From: an uncultured Clostridia bacterium
GTDB lineage: Bacteria; Bacillota; Clostridia; TANB77; CAG-508
Length of the DNA: 64,000 nucleotides
Assembly (NCBI GenBank): GCA_934140005.1
Contig: CAKPBB010000002.1
Coordinates: 62,001-126,000 of the forward strand
Direction: 5' to 3'
The notes under the pieces were generated by a model. It saw only the letters and a list, made by a program, of their open reading frames with translations, was not told the DNA's origin and did no database searches. The position numbers and the translations under genes are program-made. Numbering within the stretch: the stretch's first letter is position 1; every line of letters starts with the position of its first letter. Below, piece after piece: positions 34,684 through 43,527 of this stretch.

Positions 34684-35631
34684 CTACTTTTCTATCATAG
34701 CACCACAAAAAGTACAGTATTTATCATCTTCACCAAATTCTTTACCACATCTTTTGCAAAAATTTCCTAATTTTTGTGTTAATATTTCTCCTTTGTCATC
34801 TACTTTAATTATCATATTTTTTGCATCTATAAATTCTGCTTTCTTACTAAGCTTATATAATTGTAGAAACAGTTTTTCAAAATTTTCTTTTTTACTTTCC
34901 TCTTTTACTTGTTCTACTTCTTCAAAATTTGTAATTTCAAAATAAGTGATTTTTATACCTCTTTGTGCTAATTTTTCATCATAATTGTTTTGACTTACTC
35001 TAATTTCTAATTCATTAGTTTTATTCTTTACTAGCTGTACAGACAATTTATATTCTTCCCCAAGCTCGTTTATTCCTAATTGAATTGAATTAACTACAGT
35101 TTTTCTAATTTGTTCTATAAGCTCTTGTTTTGTATAATGCTCTCTTATCCCTAAAATAGAATTTAAAAATAAAACAGGATTTTCTATTTTAAAATTAAAT
35201 TTTCCATTTCCAATAAATTTTGTTTTTAGTGGTTCTTCCTTTTTTGTTTCTTCATTATAAGTACAATTTGTCCAATCAATATATTCAATTGGTTTCTTCA
35301 TATAAAACTTATTATCAACTATCTCCTGTAAGTTTATAAATATTAAAGAAAGTGGTAAATTCTTTGTTTTTTCGTCAGTATACTCTCTCCACTTTCTAAG
35401 TTCCACAGAACAATCTTGTTCATCAAAACTTATATCATAAGTTCCAGGTTCAGTACATGTTGCTAAAACTTTACCCTTTTCTAGTAATATTGCATACTGA
35501 AATTCTTTTACTCTTACAAGTGTATGATTATATATTTTATTCTCTAATTTTCTAACTAATACATCATTATTTATTTCATTGCATTCAATTATATTTGATG
35601 TATCATTCTTTTGTATTTTTATAAATTTCAT
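34684..35631 (-). CDS. SPFH-domain protein with C-terminal zinc ribbon
   Basis: 315 residues. The region about 60-240 resembles the SPFH/band-7 (YdjI, 'virion core protein-like') domain: GKFNFKIENPVLFL, then a helical arm ending in REHYTKQELIEQIRKTVV and QRGIKITYFEITNFEEVE. The zinc ribbon CKRCGKEFGEDDKYCTFCG (two CxxC) is at the end. Such SPFH-zinc-ribbon proteins occur in Firmicutes near phage-shock/membrane-stress proteins; the role is unclear. Ends 57 nt before the groESL promoter and starts 15 nt after pyrG, so it may be co-transcribed with pyrG. Confidence 0.7.
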   Translation of the reverse strand: MKFIKIQKNDTSNIIECNEINNDVLVRKLENKIYNHTLVRVKEFQYAILLEKGKVLATCTEPGTYDISFDEQDCSVELRKWREYTDEKTKNLPLSLIFINLQEIVDNKFYMKKPIEYIDWTNCTYNEETKKEEPLKTKFIGNGKFNFKIENPVLFLNSILGIREHYTKQELIEQIRKTVVNSIQLGINELGEEYKLSVQLVKNKTNELEIRVSQNNYDEKLAQRGIKITYFEITNFEEVEQVKEESKKENFEKLFLQLYKLSKKAEFIDAKNMIIKVDDKGEILTQKLGNFCKRCGKEFGEDDKYCTFCGAMIEK

Positions 35632-35645
35632 TTCTAATTTTCCTT

Positions 35646-37244
35646 CTATTTATTTTCTATTGTTGCTTTTATAAAAGCTTTAAATAATGGAGCTGGTCTA
35701 TCTGGTCTTGATTTGAATTCTGGGTGGAATTGTCCTGCTATAAAAAATTTATTATGTATATTTTCTACAATTTCTACTAGACTACCATCTGGAGATGTAC
35801 CTGAGCAGATTAATCCAGCATTCTCAAGTCTTTCTTTATAATCATTGTTATATTCGAATCTATGTCTATGTCTTTCTGAAATATTTTCACTTCCATAAAT
35901 TTTATAAGCTAAAGTATCTTTCTTGATTTTACAAGGGTATGCACCAAGCCTCATAGTTCCACCTTTTTTAGTAATGTCTTTTTGCTCTTCCATTATATGT
36001 ATTACTGGGTTTGCCGTTTTTTTATCAAATTCTGCTGAATTTGCATCTTCTATTTTTAATACATTTCTTGCAAATTCAACAACAGCCATTTGCATTCCAA
36101 GGCAAATTCCTAGAAATGGAATATCATTTTCTCTAGCATATTTTATAGCACATATTTTTCCTTCAATTCCTCTAGAACCAAAACCTCCTGGTACTAAAAT
36201 TCCATCATACTCTTTAAGTATTTCAGCAACATTATTTTGATTAATATTTTCTGAATCTATAAAACCGATTTCAACTTTAGCTGAATTTGCAAATCCACCA
36301 TGTCTTAAGCTTTCTGCAACAGATAAATATGAATCTTGCAATAACATATATTTTCCAACTAAAGCTATTTTTACTTTATATTTTAAATTTCTTACTTTTT
36401 CTAACATTGATTCCCATTCTTCATTATGTGGTTCTATTTTTTCTAATTGCAAATGTTTGCATGCAGCAACAGCTAAACCTTGTTTCTCTAGCATTATTGG
36501 AACAGCATATAAATTATCTGCTGTTAAGTTTGGAATAACATTTTCTGGTCTTACATTACAGAATAATGCAAGTTTTTGTCTTATTTCATCTGTTATTTCT
36601 ATTTCACTTCTACACACAAGAATATCTGGTTTTATACCAAAAGACTGAAGTTCTTTAACTGAATGTTGAGTTGGTTTTGATTTTAATTCATTTGAACCAG
36701 AAATATATGGCAATAATGTAACATGTATATATAAAACATCTTCTGGTGCTTTTTCTAAACCTACTTGTCTAATTGCTTCTATAAAAGCTAAACTTTCTAT
36801 ATCTCCAACCGTTCCACCAAGTTCTGTAATTACTACATCAACATCTGAATTCTCAAAACTATATATCTTATCTTTTATTTCATTAGTAACATGAGGAATA
36901 ACTTGTACTGTTTTTCCTAAATAATCTCCATTTCTTTCTTTATTAATTACATTTTGGTATATTTTTCCAGATGTAATACTACTATCTTTAGTTAAATTGA
37001 CATCTGTAAATCTCTCATAATGTCCTAAATCCAAATCTGTTTCAGCTCCATCATCTGTTACAAAAACTTCACCATGTTCGTATGGACTCATTGTTCCTGG
37101 ATCAACATTTATGTATGGATCAAATTTTTGATTCACTACCTTATATCCTCTGTTCTTTAATAATCTACCTAATGATGATGCTGTAATTCCTTTTCCAAGC
37201 CCTGATACAACTCCTCCAGTTATAAATACATACTTTGTGTTCAT
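35646..37244 (-). CDS. pyrG: CTP synthase
   Basis: Aminates UTP to CTP using glutamine. The synthetase domain begins MNTKYVFITGGVVSGLGKG and has GTVGDIESLAF; the glutaminase domain has GGFGSRG, GICLGMQ (catalytic Cys) and the C-terminal HPEFKSRP (catalytic His). The longest frame (570 residues) starts 38 codons earlier, but those codons lie in the leader and GAGGAG is 6 nt before the ATG at 37244, giving the usual 532 residues. A leader with two competing hairpins precedes it. Confidence 0.98.
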   Translation of the reverse strand: MNTKYVFITGGVVSGLGKGITASSLGRLLKNRGYKVVNQKFDPYINVDPGTMSPYEHGEVFVTDDGAETDLDLGHYERFTDVNLTKDSSITSGKIYQNVINKERNGDYLGKTVQVIPHVTNEIKDKIYSFENSDVDVVITELGGTVGDIESLAFIEAIRQVGLEKAPEDVLYIHVTLLPYISGSNELKSKPTQHSVKELQSFGIKPDILVCRSEIEITDEIRQKLALFCNVRPENVIPNLTADNLYAVPIMLEKQGLAVAACKHLQLEKIEPHNEEWESMLEKVRNLKYKVKIALVGKYMLLQDSYLSVAESLRHGGFANSAKVEIGFIDSENINQNNVAEILKEYDGILVPGGFGSRGIEGKICAIKYARENDIPFLGICLGMQMAVVEFARNVLKIEDANSAEFDKKTANPVIHIMEEQKDITKKGGTMRLGAYPCKIKKDTLAYKIYGSENISERHRHRFEYNNDYKERLENAGLICSGTSPDGSLVEIVENIHNKFFIAGQFHPEFKSRPDRPAPLFKAFIKATIENK

Positions 37245-37265
37245 ATGTTTCTCCTCTCTGTTACT

Positions 37266-37323
37266 AAAAAACTCTTTAAAAACAAAAAACAGATTAAAAA
37301 AAGAGTTTTTTTTTAATCTGTTT
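37266..37323 (-). promoter_or_regulatory. Putative pyrG attenuator: two competing hairpins
   Basis: Minus-strand hairpin A pairs AAACAGATTAAAAAAA with TTTTTTTAATCTGTTT and is followed by more T. Hairpin B pairs AAAAAACTCTTT (37311-37300) with AAAGAGTTTTTT (37277-37266), ending in T6. They share bases 37300-37311, so they are mutually exclusive. Both lie between the promoter candidate and the pyrG ribosome site. Firmicutes pyrG is known to be controlled by leader attenuation. Confidence 0.65.
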
Positions 37324-37348
37324 ATAATTTCTTTCCTTGGATAAAAAT

Positions 37349-37377
37349 AGTTTATCATTTTACAAATATAATTTCAA
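37349..37377 (-). promoter_or_regulatory. Candidate pyrG promoter
   Basis: TTGAAA, 17 nt, TAAACT on the minus strand, upstream of the two hairpins. The -10 matches only 4 of 6 positions. No GGG transcript start, unlike the B. subtilis mechanism. Confidence 0.45.
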
Positions 37378-37403
37378 GTAAAATTTCATTATTTATATAA
37401 AAA

Positions 37404-37814
37404 TTAATTATCTTCATTGGTAGAACTATATAACTCTAATTTTGATTCTGCAAATCTTAATGCATTTGCTAAATTTCTTTTATCTTCCTTCATACTGATT
37501 GTTATTTTTTCAGCTTTTTCGTCTTTTATTTTTAATGTTATTATATAATTTCCTATATTAAATCTATCTATATTTCTCCATCTTATAAAACCAAATTTCG
37601 AAGTTTTTATTCCTTTATCTGATAAAATCATTTCTCCATCATTTATAAATTCAAAAATGATAATAACTATAACCATTAAAGCACATTGAATTATAGTTTC
37701 ACTTGATTGAATAATTAATCCAAAAAAGAAAAGAAATATTGTATACATTTTCAAAATTAAATTAACTATATCTAACCATGCATATCGTTTGATTTTTATT
37801 ACTATCTCTTCCAT
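37404..37814 (-). CDS. Small two-helix membrane protein, PH-like C-terminus
   Basis: 136 residues. Two adjacent hydrophobic segments (about 14-36 and 40-57), then a soluble domain with beta pattern (GEMILSDKGIKTSKFGFIRWRNI, YIITLKIKDEKAEKITISM) that resembles bacterial PH (DUF5673-type) domains. Function unknown; reads toward pyrG. Confidence 0.65.
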   Translation of the reverse strand: MEEIVIKIKRYAWLDIVNLILKMYTIFLFFFGLIIQSSETIIQCALMVIVIIIFEFINDGEMILSDKGIKTSKFGFIRWRNIDRFNIGNYIITLKIKDEKAEKITISMKEDKRNLANALRFAESKLELYSSTNEDN

Positions 37815-37867
37815 TTTGTATCCCTCTCTTTCAAAAGTTTTTACTTTCGAAAATTCTTTAGTAAATT

Positions 37868-38809
37868 TTATCCTCTTTGTTTTACTGCTTCATAAATAAT
37901 AATTCCAGCAGATACAGAAGCATTTAATGAAGTAATTTGTCCTTTCATAGGAATTTTTATTAAAATATCTGCATTATCTTTAACAAGTTTACTCATTCCA
38001 AAGCCTTCACTACCAATAATTACTGCTAAAGGACCTTTTAGATCTTGATTATAGTATAAAGTTTTAGCATATCCATCAGTGCCAATGACCCATAATCCTT
38101 CTTCTTTCAATTTTCTAATTGTTTCATTCAAGTTATTAACTCTAGCAATTTTCATATAAGTTGTTGCCCCTGCTGAAACTTTTGTAACTGTACTATTAAC
38201 AGCAGCATTTCTTCTTTTTGGAATTATTATACCATGAACCCCAGCTGTTTCTGCTGTTCTTATAATAGAACCTAAATTATGTGGATCTTCTATTCCATCT
38301 AATATTATTATAAAAGGATCTTCATTTTTACTCTTAGCAACATCTAAAATATCCTCAATCTCACAATAATTAAATGGCGGTACTACTGCAACAACTCCTT
38401 GATGATTTTCAGCCATCATATCTAATTTGCTTTTGTCTACTTCTACTAAAACAATTCTAGCATCTTTAGCTTTAGCTATAATTTCGTTTATAGAGCCATG
38501 TTTTTCTCCTCTTTCAACAAAAATTTTGTTGATATCTTTATCTGATTTTAATAGTTCTAAAACAGCATTTCTTCCTGCAACAACATCTTCATAAGCTTTT
38601 TCTTCTTTTTCATTGTTTGCAAAATTCTTATTTTCTGTTGCAAATTTTCTATCCTTAGTATACGCATTTTTTGTATTTTGTTTTGAATAGTCTTTTTTCT
38701 CATTTCTTGAAAATTCAGATTTTCTACTCTTTTTTTCAAAACTCTTTTGTTCTTTTTCTCTTGCTAATCTAGCTCTTCTGTTTTGCTTATCTCTGTAGCT
38801 TTCTCTCAT
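37868..38809 (-). CDS. rlmB: 23S rRNA 2'-O-ribose methyltransferase RlmB (TrmH family)
   Basis: SPOUT-class enzyme. The first 75 residues are very Lys/Arg/Glu-rich and low-complexity. The N-terminal L30e-like binding domain (about 78-145: GRNAVLELLKSDKDINKIFVE) precedes the SpoU core with EDPHNLGSIIRTAE, GSEGFGMS and SLNASVSAGIIIYE (the knotted SAM site). Target G2251 of 23S rRNA is inferred from orthologues; other SpoU targets are possible. AAAGGA precedes the ATG. Confidence 0.92.
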   Translation of the reverse strand: MRESYRDKQNRRARLAREKEQKSFEKKSRKSEFSRNEKKDYSKQNTKNAYTKDRKFATENKNFANNEKEEKAYEDVVAGRNAVLELLKSDKDINKIFVERGEKHGSINEIIAKAKDARIVLVEVDKSKLDMMAENHQGVVAVVPPFNYCEIEDILDVAKSKNEDPFIIILDGIEDPHNLGSIIRTAETAGVHGIIIPKRRNAAVNSTVTKVSAGATTYMKIARVNNLNETIRKLKEEGLWVIGTDGYAKTLYYNQDLKGPLAVIIGSEGFGMSKLVKDNADILIKIPMKGQITSLNASVSAGIIIYEAVKQRG

Positions 38810-38863
38810 TTTTAATTCCTTTCTTGAATTGTAAACTTTATTTTAATTTAATTACAAACTTTT

Positions 38864-40678
38864 TTATTCTTCATCATTTAATTTTAATATTGATAAAAAT
38901 GCTTCTTGTGGTACTTCAACATTTCCAATTTGTCTCATTTTCTTTTTACCACGTTTTTGTTTTTCTAATAATTTTTTCTTTCTAGTAATATCTCCACCAT
39001 AACATTTTGCAAGTACATCTTTTCTCATTGCTGAAATTGTTTCTCTTGCAATTATCTTTCCACCAACAACTGCTTGGATAGGAATTTCAAATAATTGACG
39101 AGGAATAACAGTTTTTAATTTTTCAGCCATTTTTCTTCCTCTTGAATATGCACTATCTTTATGAACAATAAATGATAATGCATCAACTTGCTCATTATTG
39201 ATATATAAATCTAATCTTATCAAATCGCCTTTTCTATATTCTTTAAATTCATAATCAACAGATGCATAACCTTTCGTTTTTGATTTTATTGTATCAAAAA
39301 AATCATATATTATTTCATTTAAAGGTAAATCATATTCAACTGTAACTCTATTTTCATCTAGATACTTCATATCTAAATATGTACCTCTTCTATTTTGGCA
39401 AACATCCATTACATTACCAACAAACTCTTTTGGTATCATAATTTCTGCTTTCATTATAGGTTCTTCAATCATCTTTATTTCTGTTGAAGGTGGTAAATCA
39501 GTTGGATTGTATATATCCAATACTTGTCCATCTGTTCTATGTACTTTATATATTACAGATGGTGCAGTTGTAATTAGTGCTAAATCAAATTCTCTTTCTA
39601 ATCTCTCTATAATTATTTCTAAGTGTAATAATCCTAAAAATCCACACCTAAAGCCAAAACCAAGTGCAGCAGATGTTTCTGGTTCATATTGAAGAGCAGC
39701 ATCATTTAACTTCAATTTTTCCAAAGCCTCTTTTAAATTTTCATATTCGCTACCATCAACAGGATACATTCCACAATATACCATTGAATTTGCTTTTTTA
39801 TATCCTGGTAAAGCTTCTTTTGCTGGATTATTTTTTAAAGTAATGGTATCACCGACATGTAAATCAGATACAGTTTTTACACTAGCAGAGATATATCCAA
39901 CTTCACCTGCTTCTAATTTATCACTTGGTATATATTCTCCCGCACCAAAATATCCTACTTCTGTTACAGTAAATACTTTGCCAGTAGCCATAAATAATAT
40001 TTCATCATTTGGTTTTACTACACCATTTTTTATTCTAACATAACTTAAAGCACCTTTGTAATTATCATAATATGAATCAAATATTAAAGCTTGAAGTGGT
40101 GCATTTTTATCTCCACTTGGAGCTGGGATATCTGTTACAATTCTTTCTAAAACTTGCTCAACATTCAAACCTGTTTTAGCTGATATACATGGAGCATCCA
40201 TTGCTGGTATTCCAATAATATCTTCAATTTCATGTTTTACTTCATCTGGTCTTGCATTAGGTAAATCAACTTTATTTATAACTGGCACTATTTCCAGATT
40301 ATCTTCTATTGCTAAATATACATTAGCTAAAGTTTGAGCTTCAACACCTTGTGTACTATCTACCACAAGGATTGCACCTTCACATGCTGCCAAACTTCTA
40401 GAAACTTCATAATTAAAATCTACATGTCCAGGAGTATCTATTAAATTAAATTCATACACATTTCCATCTTTAGCCGTATAATTCATTTTTACCGCTTGTG
40501 ATTTTATTGTTATTCCTCTTTCACGCTCTATATCCATATTATCAAGAACTTGTGCTTCCATTTCTCTCGAAGATAACGCACCTGTCATTTCAATAATTCT
40601 ATCTGCTAAAGTAGATTTTCCATGATCAATATGAGCTATTATACTAAAATTTCTAATATACTTTTGCTTATCTTGCAT
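38864..40678 (-). CDS. lepA: Translation elongation factor 4 (LepA)
   Basis: Ribosome-associated GTPase that back-translocates or aids initiation. Seen: AHIDHGKST (G1), DTPGHVDF (G3), NKVDLP (G4), a second OB-like domain, and the LepA C-terminal domain ending KKKMRQIGNVEVPQEAFLS. The chosen ATG (40678) is followed by MQDKQKYIRNFSIIAHID; the longer frame begins with a TTG 12 codons earlier, without a ribosome site. 604 residues, near the family's 600-612. Confidence 0.98.
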   Translation of the reverse strand: MQDKQKYIRNFSIIAHIDHGKSTLADRIIEMTGALSSREMEAQVLDNMDIERERGITIKSQAVKMNYTAKDGNVYEFNLIDTPGHVDFNYEVSRSLAACEGAILVVDSTQGVEAQTLANVYLAIEDNLEIVPVINKVDLPNARPDEVKHEIEDIIGIPAMDAPCISAKTGLNVEQVLERIVTDIPAPSGDKNAPLQALIFDSYYDNYKGALSYVRIKNGVVKPNDEILFMATGKVFTVTEVGYFGAGEYIPSDKLEAGEVGYISASVKTVSDLHVGDTITLKNNPAKEALPGYKKANSMVYCGMYPVDGSEYENLKEALEKLKLNDAALQYEPETSAALGFGFRCGFLGLLHLEIIIERLEREFDLALITTAPSVIYKVHRTDGQVLDIYNPTDLPPSTEIKMIEEPIMKAEIMIPKEFVGNVMDVCQNRRGTYLDMKYLDENRVTVEYDLPLNEIIYDFFDTIKSKTKGYASVDYEFKEYRKGDLIRLDLYINNEQVDALSFIVHKDSAYSRGRKMAEKLKTVIPRQLFEIPIQAVVGGKIIARETISAMRKDVLAKCYGGDITRKKKLLEKQKRGKKKMRQIGNVEVPQEAFLSILKLNDEE

Positions 40679-40809
40679 TTTGTCTTTAATTAACTCGCTT
40701 TCTTTAAATCTCAAATATACTTTTTTATTATACTTTATTTTTGATAATCTTTCAATGTTTTATTCGAATTCTTTTAAATTTACTCTATTTTTACTATATC
40801 GTTATAAGT

Positions 40810-40849
40810 AAAAAACTCTTTAGTAAATTTAATTACCTAAAGAGTTTTC
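40810..40849 (-). terminator. Terminator of the 40862 gene
   Basis: Arms AAAACTCTTTAG / CTAAAGAGTTTT with T6 on the minus strand, about 13 nt past the stop. Confidence 0.85.
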
Positions 40850-40861
40850 CATAAATACAAT

Positions 40862-42547
40862 TTATTTTGTTATTAATATTCCTCTGTAACCAGCACTCAT
40901 TCCAGCTGTACAATTAAACATATTTTGAGTTGTTCCAGATATTTTGCCAAATATAATATAATTATTTGCCCCCATACTATTTACATTTGTTTTAGCTGGT
41001 GACGGATTTACAATTTTATCTATTTGTTCATTTGCATCATCTATTGCATCTCCTTTTATATTTGGTATAGAAATATTTAAATAATACATCATAGTTGCAG
41101 AATTAGTTGTAGCTGTATTTACAACTTTTCCAGCTAATATTTCACCATAGTTTGAACTTAAATCATATACTCCAGTTAAATTATTAGTTGATGAACAATT
41201 AACACTTGAGCCACCAGTTGTTGTTATTGAATTTGATACTAATCTTTTATTCAAGCTATATGTTAAATATAATACAGCACCATGTTCTGAAGTTTTACTT
41301 AATCTACCATTAGATAAACTTGCATTTGACATACTACTATTAGTTACTGTTACATTTTTTATGGCAACCCCTGAAACAGATTTTCCATTAGTTGAAATCA
41401 AATATTTATTAACCCAAAAACCTGATATTTCATTACTATATTCACCATTAGTATATTTTCCATCTGCTGATTTTTGAAAAGCTGGATGTACACTTTCTTC
41501 AGTTGCCAAAGCTTTATTTTCTGTTGTAGTTGAAGACAAATCCTTCAAAAACTTAATACTTACTGTATGTCCACTAGCATTTACAGAATATGCAAATCTT
41601 GGTATCCAAACCCACCAATTTCCTGCTCCATCTTTTGCATTGGCCCAAAGATTTTTATCTGTAGAATAATTATACCAATCTCCATCATTTACTGAAGCTT
41701 CTACCCAGTTACTTCCATTTAGCTTTTGTGGTGTTAGTCCTGTTGCTAAAGCAGGTGGATTAACCAATAAAATCGAAACTAATTTTTCTTTATATCCAGA
41801 ACCACTTGTTTCTCCTTTTACTCTAACATCATAGCTTCCAGATTCTGTAACTGTAAAAGCATAATTATTTTCATCTTTTTCTTCAACTTTTTTCCAAATA
41901 TTCTCTGTACTTTTTTTATATTCATAATCAGAAACTGTAACTTCCAATCCATCTTTCACAGTTCTAGTTCCAGTTAAAACAACTTTAGCAGTTAAACCAT
42001 AGTTTTTTATATTTGCAGAAATATTATATGTTATTTCATTTGAAGAACTACTTACAACTTTTTGCCCACCTGGTAAATCATATTGAGTATGATATTCTAC
42101 ACCATCAAGTTTTATTCCCTTTTTTTCAATTATATATCTATTACCAAAATCAATTGCAAAAGACATATCTGTATCAGAAAAATCACTTATTCCTAATTTA
42201 TTTTTCACATCATCAGCTGTGAGATAATAATAGTTCGCTGTTGCAAATCCTTTTTCTTCAATTAATTGTACTAGAGATGTTTCACCATCAACACCTGTTT
42301 CTATTCCAAAGCAAGCTTTTAAATAATCTTTTATTGTTTTTCCTTCAGCTTTTCCACTCCAATTGTCATATTCGCTTGTAATAAGGTCAACCTTTTCTTG
42401 TATTACTTTTAATTTGGCAACATAATTTTCTTTTTTCATATCTTTATATGCTTCTATACCAGAATATGTAGTAATAGACGCTAATATAAATATTAATATA
42501 ATTGTAATAACAAGTGAAACTAAAGTAACACCACTTTCATTTTTCAT
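40862..42547 (-). CDS. Secreted protein with pilin-like N-terminus and WIPRFAY motif
   Basis: 561 residues. MKNESGVTLVSLVITIILIF: Gly followed by VTLVS and a hydrophobic helix (residues 6-30), like a type III/IV pilin leader, but Ser at +5 instead of Glu. A helical arm (about 30-60) follows, then a mixed ectodomain that contains an Ig-like beta region (about 175-260; KVVLTGTRTVKDGLEVTVSDY) and NWWVWIPRFAYSV (about 310-322), a motif seen in many secreted clostridial proteins with pilin-like leaders. The C-terminus ends with NCTAGMSAGYRGILITK. AAGGAG lies 12 nt before the ATG. Function unknown; surface role inferred. Confidence 0.72.
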   Translation of the reverse strand: MKNESGVTLVSLVITIILIFILASITTYSGIEAYKDMKKENYVAKLKVIQEKVDLITSEYDNWSGKAEGKTIKDYLKACFGIETGVDGETSLVQLIEEKGFATANYYYLTADDVKNKLGISDFSDTDMSFAIDFGNRYIIEKKGIKLDGVEYHTQYDLPGGQKVVSSSSNEITYNISANIKNYGLTAKVVLTGTRTVKDGLEVTVSDYEYKKSTENIWKKVEEKDENNYAFTVTESGSYDVRVKGETSGSGYKEKLVSILLVNPPALATGLTPQKLNGSNWVEASVNDGDWYNYSTDKNLWANAKDGAGNWWVWIPRFAYSVNASGHTVSIKFLKDLSSTTTENKALATEESVHPAFQKSADGKYTNGEYSNEISGFWVNKYLISTNGKSVSGVAIKNVTVTNSSMSNASLSNGRLSKTSEHGAVLYLTYSLNKRLVSNSITTTGGSSVNCSSTNNLTGVYDLSSNYGEILAGKVVNTATTNSATMMYYLNISIPNIKGDAIDDANEQIDKIVNPSPAKTNVNSMGANNYIIFGKISGTTQNMFNCTAGMSAGYRGILITK

Positions 42548-42599
42548 AAATTAAGGTTTCTCCTTCCATCTTTTGTTTATTTATTCCCTATACTATTAG

Positions 42600-42645
42600 A
42601 AAAGCAGACATCAATAATTTTATTTTTAATTATTTTAGTCCGCTT
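42600..42645 (-). terminator. Terminator of the cyclophilin gene
   Basis: Arms AAGCGGAC / GTCTGCTT (one G-U) with an A/T inner stem and T4. Lies 47 nt past the cyclophilin stop. Confidence 0.65.
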
Positions 42646-42691
42646 CTTATTTGCACATAAAATTATATTTTAAATCTTTATTCATATAATT

Positions 42692-43504
42692 TTATTGATT
42701 ATTTGAATAATATTGACTCATTAATTGATACAAATATTGTGAATAGTTAAATGCTTCATGTGTTTCTGGCATGCCATAATCAACACCATAAGTTTCAACT
42801 GTTACATTAGATATAACTGGCATTGTTTCAAAAGCATTAATTGTTGTTGCATTATAATCAGTATTTGCACTTTCTGAATTTGCTTCTTTAGTAGCTGTAT
42901 TATAAATATTTTCTACTATATCCATACCTTCTACAACTTCACCAAAGGCAGCATACAAACCGTTTAAATCAGCTGTATCTTGAGTTAATATTGTAAATTG
43001 TGAATTTGCAGAATTATAACTTTGTGTAGTTAAATTCTTAACTTGTTTTGTATAATCAGCTCTTACCATTGAAACTATACCTTTTTTATGGCTTAAAGTA
43101 TTTTGATTATATCCATTTGCAATAAATTCACCATTAATTTCATATTCTTTATCATTATCAGAACCTGATTCTATACTAGAATCAATTGTACTATATTTTG
43201 GATTCTCAACATTTCCTTCTGTGTTTCTTCCCCAATATTCTGAAAAACTGTCTTTTCCATATACAACTTTACCATTATAATATCCAGATTGAGCAAGTTT
43301 TATAAAGTTTCTAACTGTATTTGGTGCATATTCTGGATAAAGTACCATTTTTACATTTCCATATCCTTCTATTTCAAAAGTTACTTCTGGATTTTTTATT
43401 TCTTGTGTAGCATAACGAACATATCCATATATTAAAGTTCCTATTAAAGCTACTAAAACAATAGCTACTACTAGCCATATAATACTTTGTGTCTTTTTAC
43501 TCAT
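42692..43504 (-). CDS. Membrane-anchored cyclophilin-type peptidyl-prolyl isomerase
   Basis: 270 residues from the ATG at 43504, with AGGTGG 8 nt upstream; the first four codons of the longer frame start with GTG. One N-terminal transmembrane segment (about 9-29) and a cyclophilin domain (about 40-250) with APNTVRNFIKLAQSGYY and an FGEVVEGMDIVENI stretch. Several insertions make it longer than Escherichia PpiB. It would act on proteins outside the membrane. Radical catalytic Arg could not be confirmed (MVRADYT and SQFTILT regions present). Starts 24 nt after radA ends: likely one transcript. Confidence 0.82.
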   Translation of the reverse strand: MSKKTQSIIWLVVAIVLVALIGTLIYGYVRYATQEIKNPEVTFEIEGYGNVKMVLYPEYAPNTVRNFIKLAQSGYYNGKVVYGKDSFSEYWGRNTEGNVENPKYSTIDSSIESGSDNDKEYEINGEFIANGYNQNTLSHKKGIVSMVRADYTKQVKNLTTQSYNSANSQFTILTQDTADLNGLYAAFGEVVEGMDIVENIYNTATKEANSESANTDYNATTINAFETMPVISNVTVETYGVDYGMPETHEAFNYSQYLYQLMSQYYSNNQ

Positions 43505-43527
43505 TTTTGTTTCCACCTTCCATATCT

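Noticed and set aside
35646..37358. CTP synthase starting 38 codons earlier
   Set aside because: The extra codons come from the attenuator leader and have no ribosome site; GAGGAG is placed for ATG 37244.
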